Part shown: piece by piece, positions 24,574 to 37,428 of the stretch | Numbering within the stretch: the first letter of the stretch is position 1 | How the letters are laid out: every line of letters starts with the position of its first letter | Source of the DNA: Diprion similis | Lineage: Eukaryota; Arthropoda; Insecta; Hymenoptera; Diprionidae | NCBI RefSeq assembly: GCF_021155765.1 | Contig: NC_060117.1 | Coordinates: forward strand, 7,778,001-7,842,000 | Reading direction: 5' to 3' | Length of the DNA stretch: 64,000 bases | Made by a program: the position numbers and the translations under genes | Notes under the pieces: model-generated | Databases searched by the model: none | What the model saw: the letters and a program-made list of their open reading frames with translations, nothing else | Told to the model about the DNA's origin: nothing

Positions 24574-27500
24574 GACGATGGTGAAACCGGTTCCTTTTTT
24601 GCGGCCACGATAAGTGTAAACAAGTGTTCCGTCGACACTGTTGGCGAGTAAATTTCTTATCTTATTTCAAGCTCTTCGGATAACCTCGGTCAATGAAGAT
24701 AATAAGTAATTAAAAAATAATGAGAAAATTGAATTCTAAAATTCTCGATCATCACAATTATTTATAAAAATTCGTACTCTTTTATAAGAATCCATGGAGT
24801 TTACGAAAAGTTGTGCTTTCCAGCATTTCGAATTTCAAGCTTACGATTAGATCCTCTCAGATCGTCAGAGTCTTGTTTTGTAGTTTTTCCATAAATTTTC
24901 GAAGATGGTCGTAGTTTCGGTCTGCTTAATCGATAGAAACTATTCCGTTCAACTACGGTGGTAATTTTTCATATATTTTATTTTTCATTTTTTCGAAATC
25001 TATGCGAAACTATTTCTCACGATTTCAATTGTAGATCTTCACAGATATTCATACTCTTCTACCAAAATCTACGTAAAACTATTACGTTTTCACAGAAGCT
25101 GCATATTTGCTCAATTCTCGTTAAACATCGTTAATTTTCATAAATATTCATAAAGCGTCGTCGTTTTCTATAAAAAAAAAAAAAAAACTAAACAACTTTT
25201 TACGATTCGCCCTTTTCCCTGGTTTGTCGTAGAAATCATTTTCTCCATTGTATCTAGAGAGGGCGTCCACATCACATACACAAATGTGTCTAACTTGTCC
25301 ATCGGACCTTAGTCTAACTATTTTGCATTCAGGTTACGATGTACGATGCAAAACCAAGAGCCGGGAATCCCGTCAACAGTCATTATATTCTCATCATTTA
25401 TAGTTAGACGTAGGATTTGATGGATGTCGGGCAGTTTTCAGTCTTTCTAAAGCGAATCGGAGTAACGAGATCACACTTAGAGTTACGTAAGTGCGAGTTC
25501 TGCAACATCGCCTCAGTAATAGCTCTGAATTTTCGGTCGCAATTTTAGTGACGGTTATATGCGTATAGACTGGAATAATTTAGTTGTTTACTTCCGTCGC
25601 TACGAACTTTGAGTATATAATGATCCATGCTAACGTGTAAAAATTGTTTTGAAGCGTTGAAATTCACGGTATAATTAAATTCGTTAACTTTATTTGCGTC
25701 ATTCGTATATCCAGTTTCCCTGCAGTTCACTGCTCATTTTTCACGCTCCTGAAACTACAATATTCGCCATCCCTTTGCAGGCACTTGTTTATACCTAGGA
25801 AATAATTGAATTGAGCAGCTGTGCGTGCAGTTAAACTGCGGTAAATTCCATAGAAATAAGAGTTGTAGACTCGTCCGTTCTTTCAACAATTTGCTCCGCT
25901 CTTCACGTATACGTAGTTTATTGAAAATTGGCGCCAAAAATTAACTTTGAAACGCCGGAAAATGTCTTATTGTTAAATTCATTATAACCGATATAACGTA
26001 CGAGTTCATGTTCGAATTGATATTTTCAAGCTGCTCGATCACCGCCACGATGTTTCGACATCAATTCATCCAACAGTCGACCACGTATAGGAAATAGGGT
26101 GAGTCATTTAAAATATTCAACGCTTCAGCGTCCAATGTAGAAACGGAAGACATTGCACTTCATAATAACGAACAAACGTAGGGAAAACTCAACGCCATAT
26201 ACAAATAACAACATTTTTTACTCGGTATAAATGTACAGCGTCATAATTAACGTTAAATTGAACTAACGTACCGACCTCATAGTCCTCCTCGATTGAGTCA
26301 ATTATTTTTCATATTGTTTTATACGTATGTACAGTGGATTCCCAATGAATCAATATAATAGATTTTTCGAATTTCGGCGGTATACTTTATATACTAGTGA
26401 ATTTTTTTCAACATTTTGAAGTCATCTGTAAGAGGAATTTTTTTTTATTTTTTTTTTTTTACGCAAAAATGTCGGAAAAACTTTGGTTGAATTCCGAATG
26501 AAATTTGTATGAAATTTTGATGTGAAACTCAGTGAAAAAAATTCACGTCTTGAGCCGTTGGGATAAATGGTTTGACTTTCGTTTCCGATTTTAAAAATAT
26601 TATCCTAATCTTAAAATTCATGATAGTCGTCGGAAAAAATAGTCGGCAACAAATTCCTGAATGTATAATTAATGTGCACATTAATTATTATTATTTTTTT
26701 TTGTGAGGGATAACGTATTAAACTTGATCCAAAACAGTTTGCGAAAGTTGATGGCAATGGAAAAATTGGAACCAACTTGAGATTTTTATCGCCACGTGGG
26801 CGCTAGGCATAAATCCACACATGTGTGGGAGACGAGACGACGTGTGATGTGATTTCAGAGTACGGCTTCGGAAGCGGAGGAATCCTTCAACCGGTGGCAT
26901 GGCAATTAACATCAACGTAGTTGTCCCTTTTCCCATTTTCGATTTGCCATTTGACATTTGTTGGTAATTGTTGCTCTCACGTGTACAAGTGTAATCAAAA
27001 CTTTCCAATATTTAGTTCGCGAAACAATAATTGCTAAACTATGCTGCTTTTTATTCTTGCATTCATATTTCCTGTGAACCTGTTCACTTTAGAGAATATA
27101 GTATGGTTTTCCAAATTAAAAATGGCCATCTTTTTATATTCCACAATTAATAATGAATACGATTTCTAAGTAAACATCGAAACAAGGTAAACACGTGTTT
27201 CAAATTGACATTCTAAACACACATCGTGTGGATACAGAAAAATCTTGAATATCATTGAGGAACTGGCTGCTAAGGTTTTCTACTTGGGTATTCATATAGT
27301 CTATGGTTATTATTTTAAAAACCGTGTTCAGAGAGGCTCTACTTCAATATCACGAGGAGTCCGGAGTTGTCTAAAACGATCTAAAGACGCCTAAAGGTCG
27401 ACAGATGTCCGTTTCAGAATTAACTCTATCAGCACAAAGTTCAAAGTTGTCAAAAAGACGTTTAAAAGATAACTTATATGACCTATTTTTTGAAATCGAA

Positions 27501-28256
27501 AAGATATCTTTATATCCAATAGATGTCTTTCCCGACATTTCGATGACTCTCAAACGTGAAACAACGTGTCGCAGGACATCTTCCAAATGACCTTGTGTCA
27601 ATTTTAAGTTTGGTGCTTGTCTGGGAAGATTCAATCATCCCCGAAAGGTCAACATTGAAATTCATCATAAAGTTGACTTAAAGATGACTTATAACCCGTA
27701 TTTCGACCTCGAAGATAAATCTTCATATCTATCCCGTGAACGTCTATCTTCTTTTAGACGCGAGAAAACTGGCCATAAGACATAATTCGAACACTATTTT
27801 AACGACTTTCAATTACATGCTGTCTGGAGGAATCTTGGACCAACATTTGGGCGCTAAACTGACCTACAAGCAGACGCCCAGTAGCCACCGGTTATCGGTT
27901 TTTCTACCGATGCTCCATCATTTCGACTGATGTTAGGCCCCAAGACCTACGAAAGTCATCCTAGGGTCCAACATCGGTAAAAAAAACAACTTTGTGCTAA
28001 CTGGAATGACTATTACGACTAGGCGAAACGGTTCTGCAGCAAAGCAGGAGCCTTGCAGTTTATAGTGTCCCCCTAATCAAAATAACAGTCAGGATTGCCC
28101 TGCTGTTGTAATCATGCGTACATCACACATATATGATATGTCGATGCATCCGCTGTCGAGGATGATGATTAGTGCACTGGAAGGAGAATGGTGAGAGGTA
28201 GAAATGGTGGTGGTGGTAGCTGGCGTGAGAGAGCTTGGATAGCAAGCAGCTAAGGA
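24574..28256. other. Gene-free stretch
   Basis: No supported exon. 27360-27760 is unusual in repeating related phrases ('gtctaaa..gat..aaagacg', 'gaagataaatcttcatatct') and may be an old repeat. 27897-27990 holds a small inverted pair (TTTCTACCGATG against CATCGGTAAAA). The region just before 28256 becomes G-rich and purine-biased, leading to the promoter-like block. Confidence 0.45.
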
Positions 28257-28280
28257 GGGGGGGGGGGGGGGGGGGGGGGG
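28257..28280. repeat. Poly-G run (24 G)
   Basis: Twenty-four consecutive G, ending about 58 bases before the inferred start site at 28338; potentially nucleosome-excluding or G-quadruplex forming. Confidence 0.97.
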
Positions 28281-28340
28281 ATGATCGACGCATGCGCTCG
28301 AAACTCTACATAAGTGTTGCGATCCAACCGACTCGCCAGT
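28281..28340 (+). promoter_or_regulatory. Candidate promoter upstream of an untranslated exon
   Basis: Contains ACGCATGCGC (NRF1-like) at about 28289, TATA-like TACATAAG at 28307-28314, and an initiator-like CCAGTT with A at 28338, about 30 bases downstream. The G-tract lies immediately upstream. Inferred from spacing only. Confidence 0.4.
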
Positions 28341-28489
28341 TGATGAGTGTTCGGCGTGCGAGTGCAGAATAAGATTTTCACTCAGTCGGTAATCGTCGTG
28401 CGTTGAGAAAAGACGGTCGCAGTTATCTGACGTCGTCTTGGACAGACAGAGAAAGAGCTTCCAGTTATATCAGAAGAATAAATCTTCAG
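28338..28489 (+). other. Candidate non-coding first exon with strong donor
   Basis: A GC-balanced block ends in TTCAG|GTAAGA, a near-consensus donor, at 28489. No convincing start codon lies in it, so it would be a 5' UTR exon. The next recognisable plus-strand acceptor with a translation start is glutamine synthetase exon 2 (43031), whose first codons include an ideal ATG. This exon may thus be a distal alternative first exon of that gene, although the 14.5-kb intron is unproven and an unrecognised gene could lie between. Confidence 0.35.
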
Positions 28490-28962
28490 GTAAGAAATCA
28501 GGGATCGGAATCCCACGATTAAATCTGTGGTATATTTATATTTATCGTGCGCGGTTTTTTTTTCTCCCGCTTCGCAGGATTTTTGACCTTTTTTTTTTGA
28601 CCGATTTTGACGGAAAGTTGAGATAGTCTTTTCACACAGTGAAAGGTATTACATTCAAATATTACCGCCGACGCGATTTTCGGTCGAAATGTCAAGTCGA
28701 ATTCTTACAATAATTACAATTCATGCAATGGATAATAATGAATTGAAAATTTGTGCTACTGGAACAGGAAAGTATGGTGGAAAATCGAAAGCGATTTTTA
28801 TTAGAAATATCATGATCGTTGTTAAACGAGCTGCAGGGTGATCCAATTGTTCATAGATCGTCAAAGTGTCATATAAGCTGATCATTTAATAATTAGAACA
28901 AAGTAGTGTAATAAAAAATTGTACAATAATTGAGGAAATCAGTTGCCTGAAGTATCTCTTAC

Positions 28963-29151
28963 TCGAACTGCGGGCAATTTTGATTTCGACATCTCGATCT
29001 TGGCCGACGAATCGAAGGTTTGTTGTAGCGAGTAACTATGACAACCTGGATCGATTCCTCGTTCACATCAGGGTTAGGCAAGTTAAACCGCGCGTCAAAG
29101 AGGACGGATGCGAGCTTTTTCCCAGCAGAATTATAAACGATAGTCAGTTTG
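28963..29151 (-). other. Candidate coding exon, unidentified
   Basis: The minus strand stays open for 63 codons between a possible acceptor (CTTTCAACTAG) and a good donor (TTCGA|GTAAGA). The encoded segment starts KLTIVYNSAGKKLASVLFDA and ends with the basic RRPRSRCRNQNC. The phase joins with the candidate exon at 29658-29874. No family recognised; an alternative reading starts at the in-frame ATG at 29186. Chance openness cannot be excluded. Confidence 0.2.
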
Positions 29152-29657
29152 CTAGTTGAAAGCTGCTCCAATTGATTCGGTCCCATTAGTTCTTGGCAGT
29201 AGTCTCAATTGAAACGACAGTGACTATTCCCAGCTGTAAATTACTTCTGGTGTAGTTCTTTTTCTCGAATCTGATTTATCTCTTCTTCGCTTCAGATTTC
29301 ACCGATTCCTAATTTTAGAATGAAATTTCCAAGTCCATTTTCCACGATTAATGTAGAACTGAAATTCTGTATATTGTAAAAAAAAGTTGCGGTCACTCAT
29401 GGTCTATACCTATTTATTATTTCAAACCATCTCCGATTTTCTGAACAATCATTTCGATCATTTGGTTTGTTTTATCTAAGTCATATTCGTCGGCTTGGCA
29501 CACTGCCTCCTCGAACACGTGCTAGATGGTTTTATGTATACATACAATATGTGCCCACCTTGTGTACGACACGCAAGCTACTCATGGCGAGGCACGCGGA
29601 AATACACCGGAACCGCCCCCACACACAAACTATTCCACGTTCTAAACTTTACGTTAC

Positions 29658-29874
29658 CTATAACGACGCTTCTCCGTTAAACAAATATTTCCGTGGTGAT
29701 TAAACGACCTTTTTTTCAGTCCGGTTATGCTATAACGTTCAGCCTCATTGGCAGTTGGAGTGTTATTCACGTGCGGCACAGCTGATGAGGAGCGAGACCA
29801 GCGATCATCAAGGTTTCCAAACAGTAAAAATGAAATGAATAATAGTAGAATCGCGATAAATGTTCTACCAGATA
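29658..29874 (-). other. Candidate coding exon with hydrophobic segment, unidentified
   Basis: Bounded by a good acceptor (TGTTTACAG) and donor (TATAG|GTAACG). It encodes about 72 residues with a likely membrane or signal segment, TFIAILLLFISFLLFG, followed by a polar Ser/Asn-rich stretch. The phase fits the upstream candidate exon at 30243-30504. Alternatively the in-frame ATG at 29884 with this segment as signal anchor could be a first exon. Confidence 0.22.
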
Positions 29875-30242
29875 CTGTAAACATGAATACGTTAGCAAAA
29901 TTGGTGGCTTGATGTATAAAAAAAATTTCATGGTCGATACGTTTTCGCTTTGTATGATTTGGATCTATTGGTTTCCCAACTTTGGTTATTACGCTTCTGA
30001 AAGGAGAGCAAGAATCTCATTGTCATTTCAGCACATGTATGACTGCGAGACGAAGTAAATATTTATGAGAACTTGGCACATGCTCGAGTCTTTGTCCAAG
30101 CTGCATGCAGTCGCCCCGCTTCTTTCTTTATACTGCAGGCACATTGCCTCGGGTTCTTATGTATACTTGATCTTTCACTATAAAACTCTCTCTCATGATG
30201 CGTTGGCACTGGGCTCGAATAAAAGAGCCTTATAGAATATAC

Positions 30243-30504
30243 CCGAGACTAATAGATCCGAGTCTGTAGCTGTGGTCGATGCTGTGGCTTGTTCAAAGAC
30301 TTGCATGTCCCACATGGTGTGGTAATCAGCAAGACTGAAGATAGTAGGGTTCTCGTAACGAAACGTCGAAATGAAAGAAAAATTATCCTTCTCGGTTAAC
30401 TCAAAAGTACTTTCCTCGACATCTGGACAATTTACTGATCCTTGGAAAGTAAACAGTGGAGGTTGAAGTTTATTACACACTCCAGAGTCAAACGGTTGAA
30501 TCGA
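30243..30504 (-). other. Candidate coding exon, unidentified
   Basis: Open for 87 codons on the minus strand with a protein-like composition, including SGVCNKLQPPLFTFQGSVNC and FRYENPTIFSLADYHTMWDM. It ends at TCGG|GTATAT. The acceptor (GTTTAG) has a poor pyrimidine tract. It splices in phase to the 29874 exon, giving about 159 continuous residues. No family recognised. Confidence 0.22.
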
Positions 30505-32739
30505 CTAAACCATCGAACCGCCTTTCTGATGACTGTCATAATGACCAAGCATAATTGTACAAATCGGTCGGAATTCAACGTAAACAAACGTCCGACCTTC
30601 AATAGTGAAATGATGTTGTGATCAAGTATCAACAACCGTTTGAATCGTTTGAATAGAAACTCATGTATATATATTTTTGTCTTTGAGACAGTGTGTGAAT
30701 GAAAAGAAAAGGAATTTAATGGATAGAGTAGCTGAAAGATAGTTTTTCACCTGGTTCAGTACAACACATACGTCTTTAAACCAGGGAATCATTGGTACTT
30801 TCTAATTTCTGCAGAACCCCACGTTTCCTTCAGTAACTCATTTTTTTTATTCAACCGAACTTGATCAACGACCAATTTATCCATACAGTAACCTCAAAAC
30901 TGAGAAATGTTATGTACACACGACTTAGAATAGCCTCATTTGCGATTAATTTTCCGAGTGGTTGGCTGATTTCCTGCCAGTCTCACCCACAAACCTACAC
31001 AGCTAACCATACACGCCGTTACTCTGCCATAATGACGCGACCTTGCGTGGTTTACATTCCTGAATAAAGGTTCCTCTCACAGTATACAACGATTTTTTGT
31101 CTCTCGTGTTTATCTGGTTTTTTTTTTAAATTTTTTTTTCTAAGTTAAATGCCTGTCTTGTATGTCTGCAGTTGTAATAATTCCATAACACTTGCATGTT
31201 TTGTACATCCAATTACTAAGTGATTTTTCAAGAATACGTTCCATGGAGTTGGTTGTCCTGAAAACCAGCTGCTACTAGTTAATTACGAGGAAATTTTACC
31301 ACCTTTAAAATTAATTTTCATTTCATTGGATTTCAGTCATCCTTAACGGCCAGTTAGCCAATTAGTGTCATACATTATTGATAACGCACCTTTGTAGGTA
31401 CGATGAACGCGTTATTTAGTTTTTGAACTATAATAAGTACCTCCTCATACAAAAGTACCAAATATTTATCGACACGAGACAAGATATGATATTAAATCCT
31501 CTGCAGCGGGCGTAAATATAAAAATTTATTCTTACGCGTGCGTACGTGTGTCAAGTTTGAGGAAAGGTAATAATACCCACAATGCGTGTGCATTTACTGC
31601 GATGATGATAAGCTTATCAGCGCAATAATCTCGGATCGTGGCGAGAGCAGCTGCACATTTTTTTAACTGTAACTGGACTGATGGTACATATCGTTGTTGT
31701 GTAGCATTGGAGACTCACATACATATACATAACGGCCCCAACAATGGAAAATATTTTCAATGGTTAAGGGTTGACATACATTGGAAAGTTTGAATATAAT
31801 TGACAGTTCAATTGTGTTTCGAGTCTCGCAAAACTTTGTAATGAAGATGACCATGTTGTAATTGAAGGTGGTAGAAGAAGGATCGATTAGTTTGTAAATT
31901 AAAACGATACCAGTAGCTGGTGTTAATGTGCTAGTAAATGCCTGTTTACAATGTAGCCATGTAAAGTGGGTCAGAGAAGGAAGAGAACGAGAGAAAATAA
32001 ACACTCTCGAGTTTCAATGGCAGTAATACGAATGTATACACTGCATGGCTGTAATTGGAACGTCAATAATTCATCGTGAAAATTCAAGTTTTAAGGATGA
32101 CGCTTTTGGTTAGAGACTCGTATGAATCATGAAACTATCGGTAACTAACCGATAATGAAAGCTTTGTCAACACGAGTGTGACACATTTAGGAAGGCGGAA
32201 AGTGTTTTGGATTGGATAAACCGACTTAACGATCCTTGGTCTTAATCCTTGTTTACCTCGGTTGTAGCTATTGGTCAAGGTTGCTAAATTCATGCACAGA
32301 ATTCCAAACTATAATGATTTCCGAAGGATATTCTAAAAATTATGGCTACATGGAAATTTTTTTCTTACCGTCCCCAAAAGCCTTGTTATTAATATTTACG
32401 TTCTCTGCGGTGTAAAGAGTCGTACAGAGTATCTTAAAAATACTGTTTATTACACCTGGAATTGTCACTCTAGAGTTCAGTCTTAAGCCAAAGCCTCGAA
32501 ATTGCTTATAGCTGTAACGTAAGTGTACCAGTTTGAATTAACACGTTTAGACTCAATTATTGACCCTTTTATTTTCCAAAATTGTTAATTTGATTGCAAA
32601 TTGTGACAAATTGTCAAGTTCTCGGTGTCTGTATTCAAATTGCTAGAGAGTTAGATACTACAAATTGACTTTTTTGGTAATTTTAGAACTAAAGATCCAA
32701 TAGATTCATCCAAAAAAGGTCTATAACTGGTACACTTAC

Positions 32740-32862
32740 TTTGTGATTCAGCTTGTCCACGTTCCCGCATAATCACACCTGTTGCATCTATTGCCGAACA
32801 TGTGATTGCGCGCGTCATAACGACATGATGCAATGGCTTCGCTTGCCAACGGATCAATGAAA
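32740..32862 (-). other. Candidate coding exon, unidentified
   Basis: A 123-nt segment sits between acceptor CTGAATTACTAATAG and consensus donor CAAA|GTAAGT on the minus strand. Only one of three frames is open (about 40 residues beginning SLIRWQAKPLHHVV). It is GC-balanced against AT-rich flanks. No partner exon upstream was firmly identified; the open frame at 33546-33839, with a possible membrane segment ACIIWLGMNIMVTFYV, is one weak option. Confidence 0.2.
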
Positions 32863-33839
32863 CTATTAGTAATTCAGGAGAAAATGAAAATTATTTGAAT
32901 TTGCATCATTAGCGTACGGTTAAAAGTCTGATACCAGAGTCAAGTTTATTAGTAGAGTTTTCTTTGCTGCTTGTAAGAAAAACAAGATATCTGTATAATG
33001 GGTTGATAAATTAACGAACACTTTTTCGTGTATCTTAATTACCGTCACAAAGCAATCAAATCGAGTCTATACAGCCGATAATAAGTATGTACATATGAAA
33101 ATATCGTTTGCCTCTTGTTGGCCAATGGCGAACAATATCTTGTGTTTCAGATAAACTCGTACAGAAAATAACATGACAATATTATTTCTCTTGACCTGAA
33201 TAGCCTGTTTACAATCTCATAATAGTTATTATCAAGCTTTGAGTGTACGTGCCATTTCAACCTGCCAAGTGTTATCTCAATTAGGGCCAAAGCAGTACAC
33301 CAGAAAGTCAGAATGCCAACATCGACATCAACTGCACTCATCGATTTACATGTATAGTAGAACCAGCGATTTAGTTCAGGCGAAAAAATTTGATAGAAGT
33401 AGACTTTTTATACGCAAGTAAAAACTTTGACTGATTTATCATCAGATCTTATCCGCCAAGTCGAAAGGTACTTGGAATTTCTGATTATTATCCTTATCGA
33501 AGTCGATGCGACTATTGTCACGGCTAATTTACCTGTCGAATCTTATCACGTTTTATCAACAGATTGCTGTATAGTGTATAATAATCGACGCTGATTCGAC
33601 ACGTAAAAAGTAACCATGATATTCATACCAAGCCATATAATACACGCCGTGCTGTCCTTTTTGCGGGCTTTTTTGTACGTCTGATAGCGAAATTGGGTTG
33701 TGTCATTTGTATACACACGACGTAGTCCATTGCAGTTGAAGGACTTTAATATCCAATGGTTCTTGAATTGCGTTCTGCAATTGAGGCAACAAGATTCTTG
33801 CATCTTACCAGACCAGCTGTTGCATCTTAAGATTTTCAA

Positions 33840-35796
33840 AATTTGTAAAATACACTTTAGAGTACCTTATTATTATCAACAAACTGCAGTAGAATGTTGA
33901 AACTAGCACAAACACGTAAAGTGTCGTTGGAATATGGCTGTTTTAATTGGAGATGATTACCGATGGATGCAGTTGTGCGTTAAATTATTGGTTTTTGTAT
34001 ACACTCAGTAGTATTTTTAATTTTACTTTGTCATCGACGTATCATGTTTCACCTTGAATTCAGGCTCTTCGCTATGTTATCGTGCAAAAATCAAATCCAA
34101 CAGCAATAAGTCTTTCGAACCTCTTAGTGCCCCTTTCTTTCATCGATGACACCAAGGCTTAAGTAACTGTCTAATTACAACTTGGCCGAGTGTCAAGAAA
34201 ATTTAAAAGCATCCGGATGCGAACTTGACCCAATGTGAAGTCAGGCGTAAAATGCGGTACAGCTGTTCCCAGTTCGAGTTTCCACAGTCATCCATACTGG
34301 CCAGCAGTAAAGTTCTTTTGTTGTTCTCAACACTTTGCTAAATAGTCCAGGGGCCATAGACCCATTAAAGAGAATTCCACCGGAAGGATGAAGTCAAGGG
34401 GTGTTTAACCGAAACAACTGTGACGTCAGTAACATTCCAAATCATTTCATTGTCTTCGCAATCACTTTGGAATCGATGATATTAAATAAAACTTCTGTAT
34501 TAGTAGCCATCAAGGTAATCATTGGTAGTCATGAGAAATCACGTAGTCGAAGTAAAATTCATTTGTCACGTAATTTCTCGTAATTTCCTCCGATGATAAC
34601 ATCCCATGGACGAAGTTCTACTTCAGGAAATTCATACGAATATCTCATTTCACATAATGGCGATGTCAAGATACGAATAAATACTTACGTAGAGTAAAGT
34701 TTTGTTAAAAGGAAAACGGTATTAATAGGCTAATAGGACTTGGAAAAAAAAGTCTCACGTCTTAATGAAGTTTGAAACACCTTATCATTCGTGTATTTTT
34801 TTGTTTTCTTTCTTCCAAAATCATACGGTTCTTTCGCTTTTGGCTGATAAAAACAAAATTTACGTCAGTTTCTGCTTGGAACATGCTATTAGAAGTCTGT
34901 GATAACTTGTATAACATACTAATGGTATGGCAGACATATTTATACTGAAATGTATTTTATATATCTATTTTTGCATCGCGGGCGTGAAAAGTATAACGTT
35001 CTTCTTGACTTATTGTCATCAACACGCGAAACCCTCACTAACCTCGCCGCCGTCTATTTATAGCGTTCGAAAATCATTATATTCTACGTTACGACAACAT
35101 CCGTACAGACTGCATTGGACATTCACTTAGGCCGAATGTATAGAGTCAAACTGCAAGATAACCACACTGCGAGATTTATCTAATCAAGAGTTGCTTAGGT
35201 TATATTGACGTAGTTGAATTGGACATCGTTTTGCGATTTCGCACTAAGCAGATATTTCTTACCGATAAGAAATCATTGCAACAAGCGTCAGCCATGTTGG
35301 AGATGACATTACATCTAGTTGAAAAATTCTACCGAGTCAAAATCAAATAATTGCTGTTATAGCAAGAAAAATCATGTTATAAGGTTGCTACTGATTATTT
35401 TTTCGGAATGGCGTATTTTTCGGCACTTTGTTAACCAGGGCTTTTATCTGTACATTGTTATGAAAAATGGGATTTGCGTCAGTAGAACTTCGGAGTATTT
35501 TTCATCACATCATATTTACAGTGTCGGTATATTGTGACATGTTTGTTTACGATACAGCTGATAGCCGGCATACGCGTACATATCTGGCTATGCATACGTC
35601 AGCAGGCCGATAACCAATTTTCGTTCGGTATTGTGGACTTCGGATGAAAACCACAAAAAATTGTTTGATATAAAAATTCATTGATTTTTTTCGATTTATC
35701 GAAGTTGAAAGATCATCTGGAAGAAAAGTCATAACTGACCGCAATAAAATAGTTGATGTGTAATATTGAGGGTTGAAGATCTGAAATGTGATCTTA
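33840..35796. other. Gene-free stretch
   Basis: No supported gene, element or RNA was seen; frames are at most 72 codons and lack family resemblance. Confidence 0.45.
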
Positions 35797-36036
35797 AAAG
35801 TTCAAGATGGCGAATCCAATATGGTGGAAAAAAATTTCAAACTCGTTCGAATCCGGAGAAAAAACTCTGTCCAGGGGTTTTTGGGGTCGCTGATTACGAA
35901 TCTGAAATCAGATAATAAAAGTTCAGCTTGGCGAAACCAATCAGCGATCCCAAAAATCCTTGCGTAGAGTTTTTTGACCGGATTGGATACAACTTGAAAT
36001 TTTTATTCACCATATTGGATCCGCCACCTTGAATTT
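35797..36036. repeat. Foldback element with about 100-bp arms
   Basis: Left arm (35797-35898) and right arm (about 35938-36036) are reverse complements with few mismatches. Anchors are TTCAAGATGGCGAATCCAAT against ATTGGATCCGCCACCTTGAA and GGGGTCGCTGATT against AATCAGCGATCCC. The arms share 'ttttggggtcgct' and 'aagatggcg' phrases with the 861-1100 MITE, so the two are related. Confidence 0.85.
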
Positions 36037-37098
36037 TGAAATTTCAAATACATGAACGACTTGAACTTGTAAAATGGTGCTTTTCTCTTGATGTTTTCTT
36101 TGTCTTTTTTTCTTTTTATTGCTGGTATTGCAAAATTGAAAGAGTAATGAAACCCTTAATAGGTCAAGGTATACATTATGCCTACACTGAAGACGTGGTT
36201 ATTGATAATACAAGTATAGACGTAGTAAGTAAGTAAGTTTGTATCCTTGAGATGAAAAGGTGAATCAACTGGTATTGCGAGGGTTTCGAGCCGACCAAGC
36301 CTTGCCGGACTTCTTGATTATATTTCTTTTCTTTTCCCCTTTCGTCTGTCAGGAGATGACGGAAATTTACTAGCAAAGGTAAACGACCGCTGGCTCAATC
36401 GGTCTCGAGTTGAGCCGACCTGGACGCATCACTCATACATGACATGTGTGGGAATAACAGACTTTCGAATACATAATTATTATCATTCCGTTTTGGCGCT
36501 CGCAATATTATCAAGTCTGAATGAGAAAACTGATCCCGTATATTTATAAAATCACTTGTTCACGATTCAATGTACCTGCCAGGTTTCGCTATCGACTTTA
36601 TGTCACATAATCGTTTGAAAATTGATGAAGGTTATAACGTTTGGTCAATTTATTCGTTTTTATCTATAAACTGTCTAGAAATTTATGCGGACGTAGTTTT
36701 GATTTCTGGAATCCGTATGAAAATATTTTCGTCTATTCAGAATTGCAAACTCATCTTTATATCGATATTAATATTGATTTGACTTGAACTAAAAAAACAA
36801 CTACTGATAATTAAAGATCTTTTAGTCTACCTCCACTTTTCGCAAAGTTACGGGACTTTGAAATAACACGTTTTTTTCTACATAAAAACAGTTGGCCCGT
36901 TAATTTTTGCAACGAGTGTATTATATATCGAAATTTAGAGAGCCTTACTCTCGCAGAGCAACAGTGTGTGTATAACGTGTATCTAATCCTTATCGCTGCA
37001 CGTGATGAGCGAAAAGAGATAATGAAATTACTATGAGTAAAGTGCGTTATAGTACGTAGTAGTAAAAAATCATAATTTGGCCTGTCCACAACATTACC
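36037..37098. other. Gene-free stretch
   Basis: No supported gene; AT-rich sequence with short frames on both strands. Confidence 0.45.
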
Positions 37099-37428
37099 GC
37101 GATGTAGTAGTCCTACCCTTACCGACCGAGCGAATTCATCCGTTTTCTTCCGATATTAAATAAATAAACAAACGAACGGAATGGGTTGTAATTTCGACGG
37201 TGCATAGATTTGTGGCAGAATCAAGGAAGCTTACTTATATCCCGAAAATGGTCAAACAATGAACAGTCTGACAAAACGGTTATCAGCATACGAGTAACCT
37301 TCCTCGATTCCGCTGCAAAAAAGCTATGCATCGTCGAAATTTCAAACTATTTCGTTCGTTTGTTTATTTAACATAGGAAGAAAACGGTTGAGTTCGCTCG
37401 GTCGGTAAAGGTAGAACGGCTACATTGC
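37099..37428. repeat. MITE of the TTACCGACCGAG family, 330 bp
   Basis: Inverted arms of about 108 bp: left GCGATGTAG...CTTACCGACCGAGCGAATTC and right GAGTTCGCTCGGTCGGTAAA...CTACATTGC, with AAACAAACGAACG in both arms. The longer centre (about 37205-37320) is unique to this copy. The least diverged long member of the family in this window. Confidence 0.9.
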
